Positions 24,737-32,861 of a stretch of 32,878 bases of DNA are shown here, piece after piece (position 1 is the first letter of the stretch; every line of letters begins with the position of its first letter). The DNA lies in contig JAZQHY010000068.1 of the NCBI GenBank assembly GCA_045540815.1, positions 1-32,878 of the forward strand. The letters are read 5' to 3'. Both the position numbers and the translations under genes were made by a program. A model generated the notes under the pieces. The model saw only the letters and a list, made by a program, of their open reading frames with translations, was not told the origin of the DNA and searched no databases. Origin of the DNA: JAZQHR01 sp045540815 (GTDB taxonomy: Bacteria; Bacillota; Clostridia; UMGS1810).

Positions 24737-26188
24737 ATGACTCACGATATACACTTATCTTTTGATAATCTTGTGTTGCAAAATACAGGGTTACAAGTTA
24801 AAAGGGGAGATTATGAAACACATACCCTTAACTTTATTTTTGATGATATAGGCGCGGATAACTATCGTATCAGAATTAAAAATGCAAACGGAGAGTGTAA
24901 TGAAAGCGACATACTTGATACACCTTTATACACACTCGGTGCATTTGATGTGTCGTGTGCAGGAATTGTAAATGCGGAGCTTTCAGCATATACTGGCAAC
25001 ACTCGTATAACGTCGGCTACATTTACGTACGAGGTGTTAAATGACATTTCAACAGACGGCAATGTGAAGGACGATGACAGACTTCCTGTGCTTGATTCAC
25101 TGATTAAGAGGGTAGACGAAACCTTTGCGAGATATCCCGAGGCGGATAAGGTTGCAACGCTCATAGACGGAAAACTAATGCCATCACAGATCCCGTCACT
25201 TTCGATAAACGATATTTTTACGGTGACAAGTGCTGAGGAGATGACAGCACTTGATGCCGAGAGAGGCGACGTAGCGATATTTACATATGAGTCAGATTCT
25301 GTATCAACAGAAAAACCTGAATCTATGGTTAAAAACACTATTCTGGTAAATCAGTTGATAGACGGCAGCGAAACTGTAGAGAGTCTTCGTGATGAAGGGA
25401 TATCATTTTCTGTAACGCCTACGGAGATTGTCGCACCAACCGGCAAAGATTTAGCTGGAAATACGGAAGACGGTGTGTACTGGACAGGTTCTACAAGTCC
25501 AAAGACTACCTACACTAATATGCTATCGGGTGACTACACTATAAATGTGTCAACAAAAATTGATATAAACAGAATTTATTACTACATCAATTATGTTGAT
25601 TCAAGCAATTATTACCGATTAAGCTTAAACTATAACGGTGAACTTGTGGTTACTAAAAAGATAAATGGCATTACATATACGCTTGATGCTGTAGGAAATG
25701 CAGGCACAGTTAATTATCATTCGCGAGCGTGTAATTCTGAGATTAATGTTGAACATCAGTCGGGTGGCGGTCTTAGGATAACTCTCACATCTGCAGATAA
25801 TGTTTCCTCGCACGCAAAATGTTCGTATGAAATTATCGATGACGGAAAGTTATACGGAGAAACAATTAAGGAAGGGCTGTTTATCGTTGCGCCGTCATAT
25901 GCAAAAAAGACGTCGTTCTACTCGCTTAAGATAGTGAAACACGAGGAATACGGAGCAACTATTGCTACAAGATTAAGAGATACATATATACTTTCGGGAG
26001 ATGACCCTACAAATCTTGATTCTTGGGTTAAGATAGGCATTTCATATGTGGAATACAGCGGAAATTCGGCTTATGCAGAGAATGCCAAAAATGCAAACAC
26101 TATAAACGGTCACAGGGTTGTAGAAATGAGTGAAGCAGATTTTGCAAAAGCGGTCAAAGACCCGAACACATATTATCTTGTATATTAA
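24737..26188 (+). CDS. Phage baseplate upper / tail fibre protein (BppU-like)
   Basis: A 483-residue structural protein. The N-terminal part (LVLQNTGLQVKRGDYETHTL) resembles BppU-type baseplate domains that dock to the tail tip. A linker with DGKLMPSQIPSLSINDIF is typical of phage receptor-binding proteins. Residues about 215-410 look like a beta-sandwich, possibly carbohydrate-binding (NRIYYYINYVDSSNYYRL). The end, EMSEADFAKAVKDPNTYYLVY, is a motif common at fibre C-termini. It would provide host recognition for the tail encoded at 7.6-11.6 kb. ATAGGAGGT precedes the ATG. Confidence 0.75.
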   Translation: MTHDIHLSFDNLVLQNTGLQVKRGDYETHTLNFIFDDIGADNYRIRIKNANGECNESDILDTPLYTLGAFDVSCAGIVNAELSAYTGNTRITSATFTYEVLNDISTDGNVKDDDRLPVLDSLIKRVDETFARYPEADKVATLIDGKLMPSQIPSLSINDIFTVTSAEEMTALDAERGDVAIFTYESDSVSTEKPESMVKNTILVNQLIDGSETVESLRDEGISFSVTPTEIVAPTGKDLAGNTEDGVYWTGSTSPKTTYTNMLSGDYTINVSTKIDINRIYYYINYVDSSNYYRLSLNYNGELVVTKKINGITYTLDAVGNAGTVNYHSRACNSEINVEHQSGGGLRITLTSADNVSSHAKCSYEIIDDGKLYGETIKEGLFIVAPSYAKKTSFYSLKIVKHEEYGATIATRLRDTYILSGDDPTNLDSWVKIGISYVEYSGNSAYAENAKNANTINGHRVVEMSEADFAKAVKDPNTYYLVY

Positions 26189-26200
26189 GGCGGTGATAAT

Positions 26201-26323
26201 ATGGCGATTTACATAGGTGAATGTGAAGCTAAATTATACAAAGGCGATTACAACAGTGCAGCTCTTTACAAGGGTGACATTTGTATAATTCCAAAGGCAG
26301 AAAATGAAGGTGAGGAGGAGTGA
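26201..26323 (+). CDS. Small phage-type protein with YKGD repeats (40 residues)
   Basis: A 40-codon frame between the fibre and holin genes, with AAGGCGGTGATAAT before the ATG. The sequence contains LYKGDYNSAALYKGDIC, two copies of LYKGD. Short proteins of this repeated type often occur beside tail fibre genes. The acidic tail (ENEGEEE) overlaps the ribosome site of the holin gene. Function unknown. Confidence 0.6.
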   Translation: MAIYIGECEAKLYKGDYNSAALYKGDICIIPKAENEGEEE

Positions 26324-26325
26324 AT

Positions 26326-26715
26326 GTGGAAAATGTAATTAAAGGGATAAAGATATGTTGTGGCATTATGTCCTCGGTGTTTACATATCTGTACGGCGGT
26401 GCAGACCTTCTTATGAAGGCACTCGTGTTTTGCATAATAGCCGACTATATAACAGGTATTATGTCGGCAGTATATTTAAGAAAACTTAACAGTCACACAG
26501 GGTATATGGGAATACTTAAAAAAGTGGGTATACTTGTGACTGTTGCACTTGGTCACATCATAGGAAAGCTTACGGGTGCGGAAAGTATCCGCGAACTTGT
26601 GATAGGGTTTTACATAGCGAACGAGGGGATATCTATCCTTGAAAATGTGGGCAGAATGGACGTTAAGTATCTGTCAAAGCTTAAGGAGATATTAGAACAG
26701 TTAAAAAGTGAATAA
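26326..26715 (+). CDS. Phage holin (TcdE/phage_holin_4 type)
   Basis: A 129-residue membrane protein with about three hydrophobic segments: SSVFTYLYGGADLLMKALV/FCIIADYITGIMSAVY, LKKVGILVTVALGHIIG, and ELVIGFYIANEGISILENVG. The ADYITGIMSA and FYIANEGISILEN motifs are characteristic of this holin family, which also includes TcdE-like toxin-release proteins. It would permeabilise the membrane for lysis or release. I chose GTG 26326, seven bases after GGAGG; a GTG at 26320 overlaps the preceding stop. No endolysin gene follows, which is unusual. Confidence 0.85.
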   Translation: MENVIKGIKICCGIMSSVFTYLYGGADLLMKALVFCIIADYITGIMSAVYLRKLNSHTGYMGILKKVGILVTVALGHIIGKLTGAESIRELVIGFYIANEGISILENVGRMDVKYLSKLKEILEQLKSE

Positions 26716-26724
26716 TAAAAATAT

Positions 26725-26772
26725 AGTCTACTGTCCGATGTGCGTTTTTGCAAGGAAACACACTCTGTCTTT
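26725..26772 (+). mobile_element. MITE right-half remnant
   Basis: GTCTACTGTCCG...GTTTTTGCAAGGAAACACAC...TGTCTTT matches the right arm of the full elements with several changes. The left part is missing. It borders the fibre/holin module on the right. Confidence 0.6.
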
Positions 26773-26793
26773 GAAAAATATTTGCAAAAAATT

Positions 26794-26820
26794 AAAACCA
26801 CACTTTTCGTGTGGTTTTTT
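26794..26820. terminator. Bidirectional terminator after the holin gene
   Basis: AAAACCACAC/GTGTGGTTTT with a TTTTC loop. It can serve both the holin gene and the minus-strand gene ending at 26827. Confidence 0.85.
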
Positions 26821-26826
26821 CTGTTT

Positions 26827-27141
26827 TTATTTACTTACTGAATCTAATATCTCCTGAATTTTATCAAGGTGTTCTCTTTTCTTTTTTTCGTCTGTTTCAT
26901 TTTCATATGCATCGTATATCTCCATAAATTCGTCATACGATGCGTTTGCCTTTTTCTCTATTTCGCCGTTTTTATCATTTGCATCGTCAGGAAGTTTAGT
27001 TTCTATTTTATCGTTTTTAGCCTCGGGTAAGATTAGGCCGTTCTCATCTCTGCCATTTTTGCTAAGTGCGATAGCTATACCTACGATAATGGCTATCACA
27101 AGCACTACTGTAATTATAATAATCAATGGTTTCTTTTTCAT
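26827..27141 (-). CDS. Small single-pass membrane protein of unknown function
   Basis: A 104-residue protein. It opens MKKKPLIIIITVVLVIAIIV, a membrane anchor at about residues 5-27, then a hydrophilic, charged, largely helical tail (for example ETDEKKKREHLDKIQEIL). The start is the ATG at 27141 after AAGGAG on the minus strand; a longer frame begins upstream without a ribosome site and overlaps the promoter. I do not recognise the family. It is divergent from secA. Confidence 0.6.
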   Translation of the reverse strand: MKKKPLIIIITVVLVIAIIVGIAIALSKNGRDENGLILPEAKNDKIETKLPDDANDKNGEIEKKANASYDEFMEIYDAYENETDEKKKREHLDKIQEILDSVSK

Positions 27142-27163
27142 TTTATCACTCCTTATAACGTCA

Positions 27164-27192
27164 ATTATATACGTTTTTTTGTCCTTTTGCAA
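27164..27192 (-). promoter_or_regulatory. Promoter of the small membrane protein gene
   Basis: On the minus strand, TTGCAA (27192-27187), 17 bases, TATAAT (27169-27164). Confidence 0.65.
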
Positions 27193-27231
27193 CTGCAAAT
27201 ATTACGAATGTGTAAATTTTATAAAATAATA

Positions 27232-27260
27232 TTGTTTAATTTATATTTTTAAGGTATAAT
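27232..27260 (+). promoter_or_regulatory. secA promoter
   Basis: TTGTTT at 27232-27237, 17 bases, TATAAT at 27255-27260, about 50 bases before the secA start. Confidence 0.65.
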
Positions 27261-27312
27261 ATAATGGTTAAATTATATAATGAGATAATTATGTTTACGA
27301 GGTGAACACTAA

Positions 27313-30045
27313 ATGGGATTTTTTGAAAAGATATTCGGTACGTATTCCGACAGAGAGCTTAAGAGGATTATGCCGATTGTCGATGAGATAAATGCCTTTG
27401 AAGAAAAGATTTCTGCGCTTTCGGATGCAGAACTAAAGGGCAAGACAAGTGAGTTTAAGGAAAGATTGAATAACGGCGAAACACTCGACGATATCTTACC
27501 CGAAGCATTTGCGGTAGTGAGAGAGGCGTCAAAGAGAGTTCTTGGTATGCGTCATTTTGATGTTCAGCTTATCGGTGGTATAGTGCTTCATCAGGGCAGA
27601 ATTGCCGAAATGAAAACAGGTGAAGGTAAGACACTTGTTGCTACACTTCCTTGCTACTTAAACGCACTTACAGGAAAGGGCGTTCACGTGGTAACGGTAA
27701 ACGATTACCTTGCAAAGCGTGACTCGGACCAGATGGGAAAAGTATATAAATTCTTAGGACTTACTGTGGGTCTTATCACCCACGATGTACCAAACGAGAT
27801 ACGAAGAAGTCAGTATATGGCCGACATCACATACGGCACAAACAACGAGTTTGGCTTTGACTACCTTCGTGACAATATGGCTATACAAAAGGAATTTGTT
27901 ACGCAGGCAAAAGGGCACAATTTCGTGGTAGTGGACGAGGTGGACTCAATTCTAATCGACGAGGCGAGAACACCGCTTATCATATCGGGCGTGGGCGACA
28001 AATCAACCGAACTTTACAAAACGGCAGACCGATTTGCAAAGAGCTTAAAGTGCCTTCGTATAAAGGAAAATGACAATAAAACACTTGACGATGACATAGA
28101 CGCAGACTATATTGTGGACGAAAAAGCAAAGAGTGCTACTCTTACTGCATCAGGTGTGAAAAAGGCAGAAGCTGCGTTCGGACTTGAAAACTTATCCGAC
28201 CCTGAAAATATGACCATTTCGCACCATATCAATCAGGCTATAAAAGCATATGGCATAATGCACCGCGATAAAGACTACGTGGTGAAAGACGGCGAAGTTT
28301 TAATAGTTGACGAATTTACAGGCCGTCTTATGATAGGCAGACGCTACTCGGACGGACTTCATCAGGCTATCGAGGCAAAGGAAGGAGTTGAGGTTGCACA
28401 CGAGAGCAAAACTCTTGCTACCATCACATTCCAGAACTTCTTCAGACTTTACAACAAGCTTTCGGGTATGACAGGTACTGCCGAGACAGAGGAAGTAGAG
28501 TTTCAGTCGATATACAAGCTGGACGTTGTGGTTATTCCTACAAATAAGGAAATGATAAGAAAAGACCACTCAGATGTTGTTTACAAGTCCACACTTGCAA
28601 AGTTTAACGCAGTGTGCGACCTTATAGAAGAATGTCATAAAAAAGGTCAGCCGACTCTTGTTGGTACTATTACCATAGATAATTCTGAAATACTTTCAAA
28701 AATGCTTAAAAAACGCGGTATTCCTCACGAGGTGCTAAATGCAAAATATCACGAAAAAGAGGCGGAAATTATCGCACAGGCAGGTAAGAAAGGCGCTGTT
28801 ACTATTGCTACAAATATGGCAGGCCGTGGTACTGATATTATGCTTGGAGGTAATGCCGACTACCTTGCTAAAAAGGAAATGAAAAAACAAGGCTATACCG
28901 ATGAGCAAATAAACGATGCAACGGGATTTTTCGAAACAGACGATGCAGAGATACTCGGTGCAAGGAAGACATATTTAGACCTTTGCGATAAGTTTAAAGA
29001 GGAAATTGCAAAAGAGCACGACGAGGTGGCATCACTTGGCGGACTATATATAATAGGCACAGAACGTCACGAATCAAGACGTATAGACAATCAGCTTCGC
29101 GGACGTGCAGGACGTCAGGGTGATGCGGGTGAGTCGAGATTTTTCATATCGCTTGAAGATGAGCTTATGCGCCTTTTCGGTTCGGACAGAATTCGCGGGG
29201 TTGTTGAAACTCTTGGTCTTAAGGACGACGAGCCTATTGAACACAAGATGCTTTCGGGAGCTATTGAAAGCGCACAAAAGAAGGTAGAAGGCAGAAACTT
29301 CCAGATAAGAAAGCACGTACTTGAGTATGACGATGTAATGAATATCCAGCGAAACACTATATATTCACAGCGTAAGAAGGTACTTGACGGAGAGGATATA
29401 AGCGCATCTATAATGCGTATGCTTGATGAGTTTATTGAAACAACAGTAGATTCGTACACAGGCAACACCGACATTCCTGATGACTGGAATTTAAAGGGGC
29501 TTGTGGAATACCTCGAAGGCGTGTTTGTGCCGAAGGGAGAGCTTATATTTACAAAAGACAGAATGGAAACTCTTACAAAAGAAGGTCTTAAAGATGAGCT
29601 ACTAACCCTTGCACACAAGATGTACGATGCCAAAGAGCAAGAGGTTGGCGCGGACGTAATGAGAAAGCTTGAAAGGTATATTCTTCTTAAAGTGGTTGAT
29701 GCAAAATGGATGGATCACATCGACAATATGGATAGACTTAAACAGGGTATAAACCTTCGTGCATATGGTCAACGTGACCCTGTTATAGAGTACAAAGAAG
29801 AAGGCTACGAGATGTATGAGGAAATGCTCGGCGCTATAGGTGAGGACGTTGTGAAACTGATGTTCCGCGTGAGAGTGAATACCGACACCGAACGAAAAGA
29901 GTCGAATGTTACTATGGTAGAAGGAAACGGGGAGCAAAAAAAGAAAACTGCAACAGTTCGAAAAGAGGCAAAAGTGGGCAGAAATGACCCTTGCCCTTGC
30001 GGTAGCGGTAAAAAGTACAAAAAATGTTGCGGCTTTAATGAGTAG
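27313..30045 (+). CDS. secA: Preprotein translocase ATPase SecA
   Basis: A 910-residue motor that drives unfolded preproteins through SecYEG. Walker A TGEGKT (102-107), DEVD box (208-211), preprotein crosslinking domain, second helicase motif region (TNMAGRGTDIMLGG) and QLRGRAGRQGD are all present. The C-terminus has the zinc-binding SEC-C motif NDPCPCGSGKKYKKCCG, which contacts SecB or ribosomes in other species. Length is normal. AGGTG precedes the ATG. The gene has its own promoter; downstream come a repeat and prfB, a secA-prfB order common in Firmicutes. Confidence 0.98.
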   Translation: MGFFEKIFGTYSDRELKRIMPIVDEINAFEEKISALSDAELKGKTSEFKERLNNGETLDDILPEAFAVVREASKRVLGMRHFDVQLIGGIVLHQGRIAEMKTGEGKTLVATLPCYLNALTGKGVHVVTVNDYLAKRDSDQMGKVYKFLGLTVGLITHDVPNEIRRSQYMADITYGTNNEFGFDYLRDNMAIQKEFVTQAKGHNFVVVDEVDSILIDEARTPLIISGVGDKSTELYKTADRFAKSLKCLRIKENDNKTLDDDIDADYIVDEKAKSATLTASGVKKAEAAFGLENLSDPENMTISHHINQAIKAYGIMHRDKDYVVKDGEVLIVDEFTGRLMIGRRYSDGLHQAIEAKEGVEVAHESKTLATITFQNFFRLYNKLSGMTGTAETEEVEFQSIYKLDVVVIPTNKEMIRKDHSDVVYKSTLAKFNAVCDLIEECHKKGQPTLVGTITIDNSEILSKMLKKRGIPHEVLNAKYHEKEAEIIAQAGKKGAVTIATNMAGRGTDIMLGGNADYLAKKEMKKQGYTDEQINDATGFFETDDAEILGARKTYLDLCDKFKEEIAKEHDEVASLGGLYIIGTERHESRRIDNQLRGRAGRQGDAGESRFFISLEDELMRLFGSDRIRGVVETLGLKDDEPIEHKMLSGAIESAQKKVEGRNFQIRKHVLEYDDVMNIQRNTIYSQRKKVLDGEDISASIMRMLDEFIETTVDSYTGNTDIPDDWNLKGLVEYLEGVFVPKGELIFTKDRMETLTKEGLKDELLTLAHKMYDAKEQEVGADVMRKLERYILLKVVDAKWMDHIDNMDRLKQGINLRAYGQRDPVIEYKEEGYEMYEEMLGAIGEDVVKLMFRVRVNTDTERKESNVTMVEGNGEQKKKTATVRKEAKVGRNDPCPCGSGKKYKKCCGFNE

Positions 30046-30056
30046 AATTGGATACT

Positions 30057-30082
30057 TGTAGGGAAGGGGCTTGCTCCTTCCG
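30057..30082. repeat. GTAGGG-type palindromic repeat after secA
   Basis: GTAGGGAAGGGGC TTGC TCCTTCCG, nearly the same as the terminator hairpin at 20374-20405 but without a T-run. Confidence 0.6.
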
Positions 30083-30104
30083 AATGGATAAACGTTAATT
30101 ATAT

Positions 30105-30303
30105 AAAGCCATCGTGTATTCCCGTGATAAAAACTAACAAAGCTACAACAGTGGATGTTGACAATTTTGCGTAATGGCATACGCCGAGTAACATCACACC
30201 TAAGCCTCCCTTGTGTAAAGGGAGGGGGACCGCTTTAGCGGTGGAGGGATTGTATGTCTATCGTCCGCCTGTCCGTTTTTACACGGAAACACACTATGTC
30301 TTT
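30105..30303 (+). mobile_element. MITE-like element, copy 4 (199 bp, core type A)
   Basis: Left end AAAGCCATCGTGTATTCCCG is identical to copy 1, and the right end matches copy 2. The core contains GCCTCCCTTGTGTAAAGGGA followed by an ACCGC-TTTA-GCGGT hairpin and GGAGGGATTGTA, resembling the core of copy 1. It occupies most of the gap between secA and prfB. Confidence 0.75.
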
Positions 30304-30342
30304 TCGACATACAACAAATCACCTACAGAAAGGATGACATAA

Positions 30343-31464
30343 ATGCTAGAATATGATGAATTGAAACTCGAGCTTACCGGTATGCACGACGCTATATCTG
30401 AGCTTAAAGATGCGCTTGACATAAAAGGTGCAATGGAAAAGGCCGAGGAATTAGAAAAGCTTACACTTGCAGACGGATTTTGGGACGATATGGAAAACAG
30501 TCAGAAAATCCTTCAGCAGTCAAAGATGTACAAATCAAAAATTGAAAGCTATGAAAAGCTAAACGAGTCTTATGAAGACACGATGGTACTTATCGATATG
30601 GCAAACGATGCGGAGGATATGGATTACCTTCCTGAGATAAAAGACGCGGTAAAAAACATTCGCGAAACCGTAGACACTATGACACTTGAAACACTTCTTT
30701 CAGGTCCGTACGACAAAAACAACGCCATTCTTACCCTTCACGCAGGTGCTGGTGGTACAGAGGCGCAAGACTGGGCAGAAATGCTTCTTAGAATGTTCAC
30801 ACGTTGGGCAGAAAGAAGAAACTTTACAGTTGAAACTCTTGACTACTTACCTGGTGATGAGGCTGGTGTAAAGAGTGTTACCATACTTATATCAGGACTT
30901 AATGCGTACGGATACCTTCGCAGTGAAAAAGGCGTGCACAGACTTGTGCGTATTTCGCCGTTTGATGCGTCTGGCAGACGTCATACTTCATTTGCATCGG
31001 CTGAAATTATGCCTGAAATAGACGATGACATCGAGATAGACATAAACCCTGACGATTTAAAGGTTGACACATTCAGAGCATCGGGCGCAGGCGGTCAGCA
31101 TATCAATAAGACCGACTCAGCTATACGTATTACACATATCCCGACGGGCGTGGTTGTAGCGTGTCAGACAGAGCGAAGCCAGCATAAAAATCGTGACACC
31201 GCTATGAAGATGCTTAAATCAAAGCTTGTTGAGATAAAAGAGCGAGAACACAAAGAAAAAATCGAGGATTTAAAGGGCGTGCAAAAGGACATCGCCTGGG
31301 GAAGCCAGATTCGTTCATATGTATTTCATCCGTACAACCTTGTAAAAGACCATCGCACAGGCTTTGAAATGGGTAACATCGGCGCTGTAATGGACGGGGA
31401 TATTGACGGATTTATAAATGAATACCTTAAAAAATCAAGCCTTGGAACACTTGAAGAAAAGTAG
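30343..31464 (+). CDS. prfB: Peptide chain release factor 2, without programmed frameshift
   Basis: A 373-residue factor that ends translation at UGA and UAA. The tripeptide anticodon SPF is at 205-207 and the catalytic GGQ at 250-252. Most bacteria make RF2 through a +1 frameshift at codon 25-26 (CUU UGA C). Here codons 25 and 26 read CTT GAC at 30415-30420, exactly the shifted product without the extra T, and no upstream Shine-Dalgarno-like enhancer is present. Translation is therefore continuous and the usual autoregulation is lost. GAAAGGATG precedes the ATG. Confidence 0.97.
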   Translation: MLEYDELKLELTGMHDAISELKDALDIKGAMEKAEELEKLTLADGFWDDMENSQKILQQSKMYKSKIESYEKLNESYEDTMVLIDMANDAEDMDYLPEIKDAVKNIRETVDTMTLETLLSGPYDKNNAILTLHAGAGGTEAQDWAEMLLRMFTRWAERRNFTVETLDYLPGDEAGVKSVTILISGLNAYGYLRSEKGVHRLVRISPFDASGRRHTSFASAEIMPEIDDDIEIDINPDDLKVDTFRASGAGGQHINKTDSAIRITHIPTGVVVACQTERSQHKNRDTAMKMLKSKLVEIKEREHKEKIEDLKGVQKDIAWGSQIRSYVFHPYNLVKDHRTGFEMGNIGAVMDGDIDGFINEYLKKSSLGTLEEK

Positions 31465-31475
31465 GAGGATATATA

Positions 31476-32651
31476 ATGAAAAAATTTAAAACATTTTTAA
31501 TAGGCGTTATCACGGGAGTGCTTCTGGTTTCTGCGCCTGTATTAGCAGATACTGTAATGAAATCAATTAATGTAGAAGAAAACCTTGTTACTGTATATGT
31601 AGACGGACAGAAGGTTGAGGAGAGCAATTTCTTATACAACGGCAGAACCTTTGCGCCGCTTAGAGAAATGGCTGAGAAACTTGGATTTGCTGTTAACTGG
31701 GATGCAAACACCAATTCTGTTTATATAGGGAAAATTCCCGAAGGTATAGTTATAAGCGAAACACCTTCTGTTACAAGAAGTAATATATTTTCAGGTGAGG
31801 TTATAGGAGATTTTGACGGAGAGCCTATATATGAAGACGAACTTGGTGCGTACATAAATACACTTAGTGCTGACGAAACATATGCTAATGATGATATAGT
31901 TGCTACCGCAAAGAAAAATCTTCTTGATAACAGAGCACTTGAAAATTTTGCTAAAAAAACAGGCTTTGCCGCAGAGGATATGTATGCAGCGGAGTTTGAT
32001 AAATGGTATGAAAACGTGGTAGGGCAGTATGGTGAAGAAGGTGTACAAAAAATATTTGCTGAATCGGGTTATACCAAGGATACATACAGATATTTCTATT
32101 ATTTGTACCTTTTAAGAACTAAGGTTATGGAGTCTATAAACGCAGCGTATTATCCGTCAGATGCACAGTTGCAGGAGTATTACGATGCTCACAAAGAATC
32201 GTATAAATATGACGGACTTCGTGCAAAACACGTGCTTATAAAGACTATTGACGGTGAAGGAAAAGAGCTTTCGAAAGCAGACCTTAAAAAAGCGGAAAAA
32301 CTTGCTGACGAGGTGTACAAAAAGGCGAAAAAGGGCGAAGATTTTGACAAGCTTATAAAGCAGTACAACGAGGACGCAGGCGCAGAGTACTACCCTGACG
32401 GATATACATTTACAAAGGGCGATATGGTTGAGGAATTTGAAAAAGCGGCATACGAGCTTAAAGCTGGTGAAATATCAAAACCTGTAAAAAGCCCGTATGG
32501 ATACCACATCATAAAGCTTGAAGAGGAGGTTCCGTACCTTACACTTAATGATGTATCGGTTAAGGAATATATTATAAATGTATTGTTGCACAATAATTTT
32601 GTTGCACAGATTGAAAAAGCTGTAGAGGATACACCTCATAGCTGGAAATAA
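31476..32651 (+). CDS. PrsA-like peptidyl-prolyl isomerase with copper-amine-oxidase-type N-domain
   Basis: A 391-residue exported foldase. A signal peptide is probably cut after VLA (24); no lipobox cysteine is seen, unlike classical PrsA. Residues 35-86 match the copper amine oxidase N-terminal-like domain (VDGQKVEESNFLYNGRTFAP), common on clostridial wall proteins. Residues 115-245 resemble the SurA/PrsA chaperone region. Residues 247-349 are a parvulin (PPIC) domain with RAKHVLIKT and SPYGYHIIKLE. It would help fold secreted proteins delivered by SecA, encoded nearby. It starts 11 bases after prfB with GTAGGAGG before the ATG. Confidence 0.87.
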   Translation: MKKFKTFLIGVITGVLLVSAPVLADTVMKSINVEENLVTVYVDGQKVEESNFLYNGRTFAPLREMAEKLGFAVNWDANTNSVYIGKIPEGIVISETPSVTRSNIFSGEVIGDFDGEPIYEDELGAYINTLSADETYANDDIVATAKKNLLDNRALENFAKKTGFAAEDMYAAEFDKWYENVVGQYGEEGVQKIFAESGYTKDTYRYFYYLYLLRTKVMESINAAYYPSDAQLQEYYDAHKESYKYDGLRAKHVLIKTIDGEGKELSKADLKKAEKLADEVYKKAKKGEDFDKLIKQYNEDAGAEYYPDGYTFTKGDMVEEFEKAAYELKAGEISKPVKSPYGYHIIKLEEEVPYLTLNDVSVKEYIINVLLHNNFVAQIEKAVEDTPHSWK

Positions 32652-32737
32652 ATATTTAAAAATTAAAGGACACGTTTAGGGCGCGTTCTCTTAGGGATTA
32701 ATTGGTTTTGAAACTATATTTTCAATTTATACTGCAT

Positions 32738-32776
32738 AAAAAAGTCCACAATACGTCAGTATTGCGGACTTTTTGT
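32738..32776 (+). terminator. Intrinsic terminator after the foldase gene
   Basis: AAAAAGTCC-CAATAC pairs with GTATTG-GGACTTTTT with a 4-base loop; it closes the prfB-foldase operon. Confidence 0.9.
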
Positions 32777-32817
32777 TCTTTGTCTAAATATGAAAATCTA
32801 ACATTCAAAACTGCTTT

Positions 32818-32845
32818 GCATCCAAAATTATTTTGTTTTGGATGC
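32818..32845. repeat. Perfect hairpin before the right-edge gene
   Basis: GCATCCAAAA/TTTTGGATGC with an 8-base loop and no T-run. It lies 16 bases before a possible start codon, so it might affect translation initiation there or be an operator. Confidence 0.4.
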
Positions 32846-32861
32846 AGGACGAGGAAAAATC

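Noticed and set aside
1915..30303. Possible insertion sequences with their own transposase
   Set aside because: The repeated elements are below 200 bp and contain no plausible coding frame, so they are non-autonomous at most.
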